64,000 bases of DNA. Source: Peribacter sp043814035. Lineage in GTDB: Bacteria > Patescibacteriota > Gracilibacteria > Peribacterales > Peribacteraceae. The position numbers were made by a program, and so were the translations under genes. Where the stretch lies: assembly GCA_043814035.1 (NCBI GenBank), contig JBDRKJ010000006.1:1-64000 (forward strand), given 5' to 3'. Under the pieces are notes generated by a model, which was given only the letters and a program-made list of their open reading frames with translations, did not search any database and had not been told where the DNA came from. Positions 55,056 to 62,895 of this stretch are shown one piece after another. Position 1 is the stretch's first letter. Every line of letters starts with the position of its first letter.

Positions 55056-55132
55056 GGGCAATTAGCTCAGTTGGTTAGAGCGTACGGTTCACATCCGTAA
55101 GGTCACTGGTTCGAATCCAGTATTGCCCACCA
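55056..55132 (+). tRNA. tRNA-Val (CAC)
   Basis: Acceptor GGGCAAT/ATTGCCC, D arm TAGCTCAGTTGGTTAGAGC, anticodon stem TACGG/CCGTA with loop TTCACAT (anticodon CAC), T arm CTGGTTCGAATCCAG, discriminator A and encoded CCA. Confidence 0.95.
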
Positions 55133-55161
55133 TTGACAATATGATCATAAATCATTATTTT
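55133..55161 (+). promoter_or_regulatory. Promoter downstream of tRNA-Val
   Basis: TTGACA (55133-55138), 17-bp spacer, TATTTT (55156-55161). It starts one base after the tRNA CCA and would give a leader of about 170 nt before the gene at 55340, containing a small CCTCA/TGAGG hairpin. Confidence 0.55.
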
Positions 55162-55339
55162 GCCTATTCCGCGTTCTTTCGCATCATCGAGCGTATTCCC
55201 CACCTATCCTCATTTTGAGGTCCGTCTCTTCTACTGTCTGCATTTTGGTTCGTAGAGGAGTACGAATCAGAATGCGGATACAGTGGGGGAGCATATTACT
55301 AGGAAGAAGTGAACAACACTATTAAGGAAGGAACTACCC

Positions 55340-56005
55340 ATGTCACGCGTTCCATTTCCGTCTCTAGCCGCCTTGTTTGAGGGATTGGGATCATCCTCGA
55401 TCTTCGAACAGCGCGGTGCGTGCGCGTACGTCATTGGCACAGTCACCCAAGGCGATAAGGCCATGATCTCGGTCACGGCCCCCGTTGGCGAAGTGCTCAA
55501 TGGGCGCGTCAGCCATCGTCTTGATGGCGACATCGGGGTCCAACAGAACAGTCGGACCCTTCAGGTCACGCTCTCCGGCTCTCCTTTTGTGACGTACAGG
55601 GTCGAGCCGACCACCAAGAGTAACAGGGTTACTATCGTTCTCAATCTGCGAGACGATGAACTGGTGGTCCCCAAGACAGGCGGTCGCCACAGTTGGATCG
55701 AAGCAACCATTCTATTGCCGCGATCCGCGACGTGGCGCCTCGAAAACCCTGCCGCTGCGATTGTTCCCCTGGTGACACTGAACCAGCTTGTCGATCGCAA
55801 TGTCTCTACGGAGGCAACGCGGGCTCGACGGGATCGGAAGCGCCAGGAGAAACGGGCACAAGCCGCTGCCCCGACTCCGCCTCCGGTCCGCGAGGAGCCC
55901 GTTCAGCAGACGGCGGCGCCCAAGAAGTCTGCCAAGAAGAAGGCCGCCAAGAAGAAGACGGCGCCCAAGAAGCCCGCCAAGAAGAAAGCCGCATCGAAGC
56001 CCTAG
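55340..56005 (+). CDS. Protein with histone-H1-like Lys/Ala tail
   Basis: A 221-residue protein. Residues 1-150 form a beta-rich unit with no recognised motif (IGTVTQGDKAMISVTAPVGEVL, TIVLNLRDDELVV). Residues 160-221 are extremely basic, built of AKKKA/PKK repeats like eukaryotic H1 and bacterial Hc1/AlgP tails, which bind DNA or RNA non-specifically. AAGGAAGGA lies about 6 nt before the ATG. A nucleoid or RNA-binding role is inferred from the tail only. Confidence 0.75.
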   Translation: MSRVPFPSLAALFEGLGSSSIFEQRGACAYVIGTVTQGDKAMISVTAPVGEVLNGRVSHRLDGDIGVQQNSRTLQVTLSGSPFVTYRVEPTTKSNRVTIVLNLRDDELVVPKTGGRHSWIEATILLPRSATWRLENPAAAIVPLVTLNQLVDRNVSTEATRARRDRKRQEKRAQAAAPTPPPVREEPVQQTAAPKKSAKKKAAKKKTAPKKPAKKKAASKP

Positions 56006-56081
56006 GGCTTTGGTTGGCACTTCTCCGTAGTAATCAGGAAGCTGTTTTACGGCTTCCGGGTTCGTGCTCCTCCACGAACCT

Positions 56082-57107
56082 TTATGCCGCCTTTTCTGCG
56101 GCAGCACGATTGCTCCTCCGGAATGACACAGTGGCCGATTTTCGTACATCACCGAGGTCGAATCGACAGAGCTGCAGCTTTGAAAGTTTCTGCAGGTCCA
56201 CTCTCTCGAAGTTGCCAGCCTGAAAAGGGGGCGGTTCGGTTTTGCTATACGCCCTGCGTGACACCTTTCCCCATGTTCTCCATGGGTCTCCGCATAGTTC
56301 GCCATCCGGTTCTCCGATGAGCAGGTACTCCTGTACGTTCGGGGCTTGACGGAATTCAGCGGTCCAGTCACTCAACGATGGCATCCATGAACTGATTACG
56401 ATTTGGGGATGGTATGTCTGGAGTGCTTCCTCGTACTTCATTTTTTCTACAGGCGCAGTCGGCTGGATGTCCCACTCGTGTGTGTCTGTGGCGATGAGCT
56501 GAACATTCTCTAAGTGGAGTTCTGAGAGCTTGTCGCGCAGTGCCCGCGTGAGCCTTCCGTCGCCTGCACCCACTTCGAGAATGGTCACAGGGTTCCCGTT
56601 GACGCGAAGATGATCGATGCGTTCGGCGAGGTATCGGGCGAATGCCGAAACGTACTCTTCGGTGTAGATCTCGAAGATATCACTCTTCTTGCAGACGTCG
56701 TGCACTGTGTCGGGGTTGCCGTGGTAGAAGTTCAGGGCTGCGAACACGTCACGCCGTGTCGGCAATCGTGCTTGATCATAGAACGATGTATCCGCATGAG
56801 GTTGCTCCGATTTGCGGTCGGGCTGCGGAGTGCGTGCACTCTCCGGGATGGTCGTCCAAACGTCCACATCGGTGTGATGAATGGTCACGACCTCCTGCTC
56901 CCGTCCGTTCCATTTCTGCATCCTGCGTTCGAGAGGGTATTCCTTGCCTGTGCTCTGGCAGAGGACAGTGCGCGTACCCGTGGTGATGTACGTGCAGTAT
57001 TTTCCCGGATCACAGCTTGGGATACGGATCTCAACACCCGGTTGCCTGCAGAGGGTGTAGTAGTCGAAATCCTGTATTGCCGTCTCGGCAGGTGGGATAT
57101 TCACCAT
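56082..57107 (-). CDS. SAM-dependent methyltransferase-like protein
   Basis: A 341-residue protein. The N-terminal 100 residues contain Cys/Tyr-rich segments (CRQPGVEIRIPSCDPGKYCTY). The class I methyltransferase domain starts near residue 150 and has VTILEVGAGDGRLTRALRDKL (AdoMet motif I), LIATDTHEWD (motif II acidic region) and IVISSWMPSLSDW. The C-terminus may include another short unit. The substrate is unknown. TATTAT (57114-57119) ends 6 nt before the ATG. Divergent from the ABC exporter. Confidence 0.75.
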   Translation of the reverse strand: MVNIPPAETAIQDFDYYTLCRQPGVEIRIPSCDPGKYCTYITTGTRTVLCQSTGKEYPLERRMQKWNGREQEVVTIHHTDVDVWTTIPESARTPQPDRKSEQPHADTSFYDQARLPTRRDVFAALNFYHGNPDTVHDVCKKSDIFEIYTEEYVSAFARYLAERIDHLRVNGNPVTILEVGAGDGRLTRALRDKLSELHLENVQLIATDTHEWDIQPTAPVEKMKYEEALQTYHPQIVISSWMPSLSDWTAEFRQAPNVQEYLLIGEPDGELCGDPWRTWGKVSRRAYSKTEPPPFQAGNFERVDLQKLSKLQLCRFDLGDVRKSATVSFRRSNRAAAEKAA

Positions 57108-57225
57108 ATTGATATAATAAAATATTTTACAAATTTAAACAAGTTCCACGGTGTTTTCCAATAACGAGGGAAAACATTGCCCAAATTAGTAACGAAGGAC
57201 TCCTATTCCCCGTTTTAGCTTCTGT

Positions 57226-58998
57226 ATGCCAAAGATCCGACATCGTGATGTGCTCGCGTTCGTGACGCGGTATGCCCGCTCCCATGCGTGGGCCCTCGCG
57301 CTGGTCGTTCTACTCTCCGCCGTCTCGACGGGTTTTTTCCTGCTCCAACCGTTTTTCTACAAAGAAGCCATCGATGCAATTGCCTCTACTGATCAGCCTG
57401 ATCCTGCAGTGTTTCGCTTCGCGCTCTGGCAATTTGTGATCGGGGTAGGAGTGGCGATGGTAGCGTTTGGCATTGAACAGGTGGGAGGGCTCCTGCTCGG
57501 CAAGGTCGAAACAAAAGTGATGCAACGCGCCCATGCCGATGTCTTCGCCATCGTGCAGCGGCATGCGATGGGGTTTCACGTGAGTCAGTTTGCGGGATCA
57601 ACATCGCGCAAAATCACACGAGGCACCGATGCCATCGAGAGCATTCTCGACAAGATTTTCTTGAACTTTCTGCCTACAACTATCCTCATGATCGGTTTCA
57701 TGGTGGTGCTCTCGTTTCTCGCGCTGCCCATCGCGCTGGCGATGTTCCTCGGCATGGTGATCTATGCAACATTCTCCATTGGGATGAACTTGTCTCTCAC
57801 GCGTATGTACAACTGGGTAGATACCCAAGACACGCGCGTAACGGGCAACCTCGTCGATGCAATCTCAGCCAATACGCTCGTGAAGTCCTTCGCCGCAGAA
57901 CCACGTGAGGATTATCGACATGGGTCCCTGCTGCATGAGTGGGAGCGTCGACTGTGGCTTGCATGGGTGGCTTCGACTGGCGTCACGATCGTGCAGTACT
58001 TTCTCCTTCTTGCGATCGAACTCGTTGTCTTCACGTTGGCGGTGTGGCTCTGGTATCGGGGGCAGTTCACTCCTGGAGGATTCATCATTCTCATTTTCTA
58101 CATGGGGCAACTATGGGGTCGTCTCTGGGATTTCGGACGTAACGTGCGTGATTACATTCGGGCGATTTCACGTGGGGAGGAAATGGTGGAAGTTGCTCTC
58201 AAGCCTCTGGCAATTCGCGATGCACCACATGCGCGTTCGCTTATCGTTCGGGAGGGCGAGATCACGTTTGAGCATATTACGTTCCAGTATGAGCAGGTCA
58301 CCCAGCCCGTTTTCCGGCAGTTCTCTGTGCAGATTCGTCCGGGGGAGCGTGTTGCACTGGTCGGCCACTCCGGTGGTGGCAAGAGCACCTTCGTAAAATT
58401 GCTCCTTCGTCTCTACGATCTACAAGAAGGTCAGATTCTGATCGATGGTCAGAATATTTCCAGTGTCACACAAGAAAGCTTGCGCAGTGCCATTGCCCTT
58501 GTTCCGCAGGATCCCGTGCTCTTCCATCGATCGATTGCCGAGAATATTGCGTACGGCAAACCCGGTGTCTCGCACGAGGAAATTGAGCGCGCGGCCCATC
58601 TCGCCCATGCGCATGAATTCATTTCGAAGCTCCCTAAGGGGTACGAGACGTTGGTGGGCGAGCGCGGTGTGAAACTATCGGGTGGCGAGCGCCAGCGTGT
58701 GGCCATTGCACGCGCTCTTTTGGCCGACAAGCCGATTCTCGTGCTCGATGAAGCGACGAGCAGCTTAGATTCCCTCTCGGAGCAGTACATTCAGGAGGCC
58801 CTCGCGCGACTGATGCAGAATCGGACGAGCATTGTCATCGCCCATCGTCTCTCAACGATCAAGCAAGCAGATCGGATTCTCGTGATTGACCAAGGACGGA
58901 TCCTCGAAGAGGGGACGCACACGTCGCTCCTTGAAAAGGAAAATGGGGTGTACCGTCAGCTCTTTAAGCTGCAAGCCGGAGGTTTTTTGGGAGCATGA
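57226..58998 (+). CDS. ABC exporter, fused permease and ATPase
   Basis: A 590-residue half-transporter of the MsbA/multidrug type that works as a homodimer. Six TMs span about 20-310. The nucleotide-binding domain has Walker A GHSGGGKST (about 380), signature LSGGERQRV (about 484), Walker B ILVLDEATS and the H-loop IAHRLST. The substrate may be lipid, peptide or drug. An ArsP-type permease starts 18 bp after its stop. Confidence 0.93.
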   Translation: MPKIRHRDVLAFVTRYARSHAWALALVVLLSAVSTGFFLLQPFFYKEAIDAIASTDQPDPAVFRFALWQFVIGVGVAMVAFGIEQVGGLLLGKVETKVMQRAHADVFAIVQRHAMGFHVSQFAGSTSRKITRGTDAIESILDKIFLNFLPTTILMIGFMVVLSFLALPIALAMFLGMVIYATFSIGMNLSLTRMYNWVDTQDTRVTGNLVDAISANTLVKSFAAEPREDYRHGSLLHEWERRLWLAWVASTGVTIVQYFLLLAIELVVFTLAVWLWYRGQFTPGGFIILIFYMGQLWGRLWDFGRNVRDYIRAISRGEEMVEVALKPLAIRDAPHARSLIVREGEITFEHITFQYEQVTQPVFRQFSVQIRPGERVALVGHSGGGKSTFVKLLLRLYDLQEGQILIDGQNISSVTQESLRSAIALVPQDPVLFHRSIAENIAYGKPGVSHEEIERAAHLAHAHEFISKLPKGYETLVGERGVKLSGGERQRVAIARALLADKPILVLDEATSSLDSLSEQYIQEALARLMQNRTSIVIAHRLSTIKQADRILVIDQGRILEEGTHTSLLEKENGVYRQLFKLQAGGFLGA

Positions 58999-59016
58999 GG
59001 ATGCTACACTGCCTGC

Positions 59017-59982
59017 ATGAATCTTTTCTGGCCTCTCACCTTCGTTGCTGACACTCTCACTTACAGGGTTTTTGCACTACTCCCTGAATCGCACGTTGCC
59101 GAGGCCGTACATTTTTTCATCGAAGATACGCTCAAGATCTTTCTCCTACTCATCGTCATCATTTACGTGGTCACGGTCATGCGCACGTTCATTCCGCCAG
59201 AGAGGATTCGTGCGTTACTATCACGACGTCATCGCGTGACCGGTCATGCCCTTGCCGGGTTGGTCGGCGTGGTTACGCCTTTCTGCACCTGTAGCGCCAT
59301 CCCGCTTTTTCTTGGGTTCCTCGAGGCGGGAGTTCCACTTGGCGTGACATTTACGTTTCTCATCGCGTCGCCCATGGTGAATGAAATTGCGCTTGCACTG
59401 CTTCTCGCAACGTTCGGACTCAAAGTTGCACTTCTCTACATTGCGAGTGGACTGGCCATCGCTGTTGTTGCCGGCATGATCATCGGGTCGCTCAATATGG
59501 AGTCTCTGGTGGATCGTCGCATGGAGCAGGACGGATGTGGCTGCGGAAAATCACACCCTGATACGTGGCCGAAGCGTCTGGCCTTTGCCGGACGATACAC
59601 GCGCATGATACTTCGACGCGTGTGGTGGATCGTGTTGCTCGGCATTGGTGTTGGTGCGTGGATGCACGGATTCATTCCGACAGATTTCTTGGCTCGGTTT
59701 GCCGGCGCAGATCGCTGGTATGCCGTTCCGTTTGCCGTGCTCCTGGGTATTCCTCTCTATGCAAATGCGGCGGGGATTCTTCCGTTGGTTTCGGTTCTCA
59801 CGGAAAAGGGCGTTGCACTGGGGACGACGCTCGCATTCATGATGTCGGTGACGGGGCTGTCGTTGCCTGAATTTCTCATTCTCCGGCGCGTCATGCACAC
59901 CAAGCTCATTGTGGTGTTCGCGGTGATTGTTGGGGTGGGGATCCTCGTAACGGGCCTTCTGTTTAATGCGGTACTGACGTAG
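59017..59982 (+). CDS. ArsP/DUF318-type permease
   Basis: A 321-residue membrane protein with eight or more TMs. The signature GLVGVVTPFCTCSAIPLFLGFLEAG carries the conserved CTC/CS motif, repeated in the second half as VLLGIPLYANAAGILPL. Related ArsP proteins export organoarsenicals; many others are uncharacterised. A cytoplasmic loop has CGCGK. TACACT (59005-59010) ends 6 nt before the ATG. A thiol-redox protein follows, a frequent neighbour of this family. Confidence 0.85.
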   Translation: MNLFWPLTFVADTLTYRVFALLPESHVAEAVHFFIEDTLKIFLLLIVIIYVVTVMRTFIPPERIRALLSRRHRVTGHALAGLVGVVTPFCTCSAIPLFLGFLEAGVPLGVTFTFLIASPMVNEIALALLLATFGLKVALLYIASGLAIAVVAGMIIGSLNMESLVDRRMEQDGCGCGKSHPDTWPKRLAFAGRYTRMILRRVWWIVLLGIGVGAWMHGFIPTDFLARFAGADRWYAVPFAVLLGIPLYANAAGILPLVSVLTEKGVALGTTLAFMMSVTGLSLPEFLILRRVMHTKLIVVFAVIVGVGILVTGLLFNAVLT

Positions 59983-60151
59983 GTAGTATCCCCTACCTGA
60001 GGAGGAGGTATACACCCTGTCCATTCGATTATGGCATATGGGATATTTCGTGTTGCACGGCAGTTTTGATTGTCTTTTCCTGTCTCGGCTGATTCCTAAA
60101 AACAACCTTCCCTGTAGACAAGACGAGATTTCCCGCTACCCTGTGTGGGCT

Positions 60152-60550
60152 ATGAACTCCTTCGACACTCCCTCCACCACATCTTCCAGGGGAAGGTTCA
60201 AGACGATTGGAATCGGCATCGCCGTGGTGGCGTTTTTGGCTGTGGTGTTCTTCATTGCACGAGCGAGCGGTTCAGCATTGCCGCAGGGCATCGTGCTCTA
60301 CTGGGGTGATGGGTGTCCGCATTGTGCGAACGTGGAGGCATTCGTGCAGGAGAACGATGTCGAATCAAAGGTGTCGTTTACGCGTAAGGAGGTCTACCTG
60401 AATAAGAACAATGCCCGTGAGATGGGGCGTGCGGCCAAGCAGTGCGGCCTGCCGACGACGACCATCGGTGTGCCCTTCATGTGGACAGGCTCGCAGTGCC
60501 TCAGTGGTGAAAAAGAAATCATCGCGTTCTTCCAGCAGATGATTCAGTAG
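60152..60550 (+). CDS. Membrane-anchored CPHC glutaredoxin-like protein
   Basis: A 132-residue protein with an N-terminal anchor (about 18-40) and one extracytoplasmic thioredoxin-fold domain with active site CPHC (55-58) in YWGDGCPHCANVEAF and the cis-Pro TIGVPFMW. It is like the soluble domain of the protein at 24094-25353, but without the CcdA part. Possibly a disulfide isomerase or oxidase using that protein as partner. Two AGGTAG/CTACCT-type repeats lie upstream at 59981-60010. Confidence 0.8.
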   Translation: MNSFDTPSTTSSRGRFKTIGIGIAVVAFLAVVFFIARASGSALPQGIVLYWGDGCPHCANVEAFVQENDVESKVSFTRKEVYLNKNNAREMGRAAKQCGLPTTTIGVPFMWTGSQCLSGEKEIIAFFQQMIQ

Positions 60551-60572
60551 GGTGCTGTGGTATGCTCTCTGC

Positions 60573-61109
60573 ATGATCTTCTCTCCACTTTCTGGTACCC
60601 CAACCGTTACGCAGGGTTTCGGCCAGAATCCTGAGATCTATCAGCAGTACGGTTATCTCGGGCACAACGGATTCGACTTCGGCGTGAGCGAAGGCACGAA
60701 GATATTCGCGCCGCACGATGGCGTGTGCACCGTGAAGGATGACGGAGCGAATGGTTACGGAAAGTATGTGACGATTGATGCGCCCACGCGCCGCAGCCTG
60801 CTCGCGCACTGCTCGCAGATCCTCGTACAGAACGGGCAGAGTATTGCGCAGGGGGATCCGGTAGCACTAAGCGGGAATACGGGCAGTTCGACCGGCGCAC
60901 ACCTGCACTGGACGTTCAAGATCATGAAGAACGGTGTGGTCCAGAATAAGACGAATGGCTACGACGGTGCCATGGATTGCTCCGAGGTCACGCGCCTTTG
61001 GCAGCAGCAGAGCATTCACGATCACGCGCAGTACACTGATGATGCCAAGCCCTACCTCTCGATGACGTTTGCGGCGAATCAGGTCATTAAGAACACCACT
61101 GGAGCTTGA
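60573..61109 (+). CDS. Stand-alone M23 peptidase domain protein
   Basis: A 178-residue protein that is essentially one M23 domain: HNGFDFGVSEG (HxxxD ligands), HDGVCTV, and GAHLHWTF (HxH). There is no signal peptide, anchor or coiled coil, unlike the M23 protein at 36997. How it reaches peptidoglycan is unclear; lysis-type or non-classical release is possible. TATGCT (60561-60566) ends 6 nt before the ATG, fixing the start. Confidence 0.85.
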   Translation: MIFSPLSGTPTVTQGFGQNPEIYQQYGYLGHNGFDFGVSEGTKIFAPHDGVCTVKDDGANGYGKYVTIDAPTRRSLLAHCSQILVQNGQSIAQGDPVALSGNTGSSTGAHLHWTFKIMKNGVVQNKTNGYDGAMDCSEVTRLWQQQSIHDHAQYTDDAKPYLSMTFAANQVIKNTTGA

Positions 61110-61148
61110 GGAGGGGCGCATCAACTTCTCTGATATGCTGTTGGTCCT

Positions 61149-62843
61149 ATGCCGGTTTGTCACAACAGCTGGTGCAAGCAGCCATTCGAAGTCACGGAGG
61201 ATGACCTGAAGTTCTACGAGAAGGTTTCTCCGATCTTCGCTGGGAAGAAAGAGCTTATCCCGCCCCCCGAGCTCTGTCCGGACTGTCGCATGCAACGACG
61301 AGTCACGTGGCGCAATGAACGTACACTGTATCACCGCAAATGCGATTTAACTGGTGCATCTATCATTTCCATGTACGCGGCAGATAAGCCCTTTCCGGTC
61401 TACCAACAGAAGAAGTGGTGGAGCGATGAGTGGGATCCGCTCGATTACGGCAGAAAGGTGGAATTCGACACACCTTTTTTCGATCAATTCAAATCGCTCT
61501 TCAACGTTGTTCCGCAGATGGCTCTCTATAATGTTCTCTGCGAGCATAACTGCGAGTATGTGAACATTGAATATGATGACAAAAATTGCTTCATGTGTTT
61601 TGGAGGAGGGTATGCAGAAGATTGCTACTACGGAACAGTGGTGATTCGATCAAAGAATTGTGTAGATTGCATGAAGCTCAATCTCTGTGAACAGTGTTAT
61701 GAGTTGCAGTATTCCGAGCGGTGCCATCGGTGCTTCTATTCACGAAATTTACAGGGATGCAACGATTGTTGGTTCTGTTACGACTGTCAGGGCTGTTCCG
61801 ATTGCTTCGGATGTGCAGGGCTTCGCAACAAACATCACTATTTCTTCAATGTTCCATTATCCAAGAGCGACTATGAGGCGAATCTTCACAATGCGCAGAC
61901 AGATTGCTTCTCCTCACTGCAAACACTGGCGGCACGTTTCAGACGCGATGTCCTCTCCAAGGTCGTCCATCGGTTTGCCCGCATCCTTGGCTCGGAGCAG
62001 TGCAGCGGCGACTACATTACAAATTCCAAAAACTGCGATCACTGCTTTGAAATCGATGAGAGCAGGGACCTGAAGTATGTAACGCTCTCCGAGCAGCTCA
62101 AAGACAGCAGAGACTGCTACATCACAGGTTGGCCCGCAGAGCTTTGCTACGATTCCATGAGCCAGTGTGTGAACGCATACCACAATTGCTTCAGTAATTT
62201 CTGCTGGAGTGGCAGTGCGGAATTGCTCTACTGCGATCACTGCTTCTCCTGCCAACATTGTTTCGGTTGTGTCGGACTCCGGCACCGCACGTTCTGTATT
62301 CTGAATATGCAATATTCAAAGGAGGATTATGAGGCACTCGTGCCGAAGATCATCGAGCATATGCGCAGAACCAAGGAGTGGGGTGAGTTCTTTCCTGTGG
62401 CACTCTCTCCTTTTACTTACAACGAATCGATCGCACAGGAGTACTTCCCACTGTCCAAGGAAGAAGTGAAGAAGCGTGGATGGCAGTGGCGTGAGGAGAA
62501 GGATGAGATGCCAAAGGTTTCAAAAGTGATTCCGGCGGAGAAACTGCCGGATTCCATCGATGATATTCCTGACGATATTCTACATTGGGCGATTCAATGT
62601 AAAGCAACGAAGCGGCCGTTCCGCATTGTGAAGCAGGAACTCGACTTCTACCGCACGATGCATCTTCCTCTTCCCCGCCTACATCCCGATGAACGCCACC
62701 GCCGGAGGATGGCACTCCGCAATCCCCGAAAGCTCTGGAAGCGCAATTGCATGAAGTGTCAGAAATCGATTGAGACAACGTACTCGCCGGACCGTCCCGA
62801 GACAGTTTATTGCGAGGAGTGTTACCTCAAAGAGGTCTACTGA
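61149..62843 (+). CDS. Cysteine-rich zinc-ribbon repeat protein
   Basis: A 564-residue soluble protein with 43 Cys by my count, mostly in CxxC or CxC pairs spaced about 9-20 residues apart. An N-terminal CPDC ribbon (about 43-46) and a C-terminal CMKC...CEEC ribbon flank two related halves, each ending CFGCxGLR...N...SKxDYEA (about 225-250 and 372-400). The pattern suggests stacked zinc-binding units or a disulfide-poor beta-solenoid. Similar proteins occur in other CPR genomes, as I recall, without known function. TATGCT (61134-61139) lies 9 nt upstream. Confidence 0.8.
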   Translation: MPVCHNSWCKQPFEVTEDDLKFYEKVSPIFAGKKELIPPPELCPDCRMQRRVTWRNERTLYHRKCDLTGASIISMYAADKPFPVYQQKKWWSDEWDPLDYGRKVEFDTPFFDQFKSLFNVVPQMALYNVLCEHNCEYVNIEYDDKNCFMCFGGGYAEDCYYGTVVIRSKNCVDCMKLNLCEQCYELQYSERCHRCFYSRNLQGCNDCWFCYDCQGCSDCFGCAGLRNKHHYFFNVPLSKSDYEANLHNAQTDCFSSLQTLAARFRRDVLSKVVHRFARILGSEQCSGDYITNSKNCDHCFEIDESRDLKYVTLSEQLKDSRDCYITGWPAELCYDSMSQCVNAYHNCFSNFCWSGSAELLYCDHCFSCQHCFGCVGLRHRTFCILNMQYSKEDYEALVPKIIEHMRRTKEWGEFFPVALSPFTYNESIAQEYFPLSKEEVKKRGWQWREEKDEMPKVSKVIPAEKLPDSIDDIPDDILHWAIQCKATKRPFRIVKQELDFYRTMHLPLPRLHPDERHRRRMALRNPRKLWKRNCMKCQKSIETTYSPDRPETVYCEECYLKEVY

Positions 62844-62895
62844 AGCGCTGAAAGTTGTTTACAAAAGCGCCAAAATACTGAAGAATACTGCCTAA

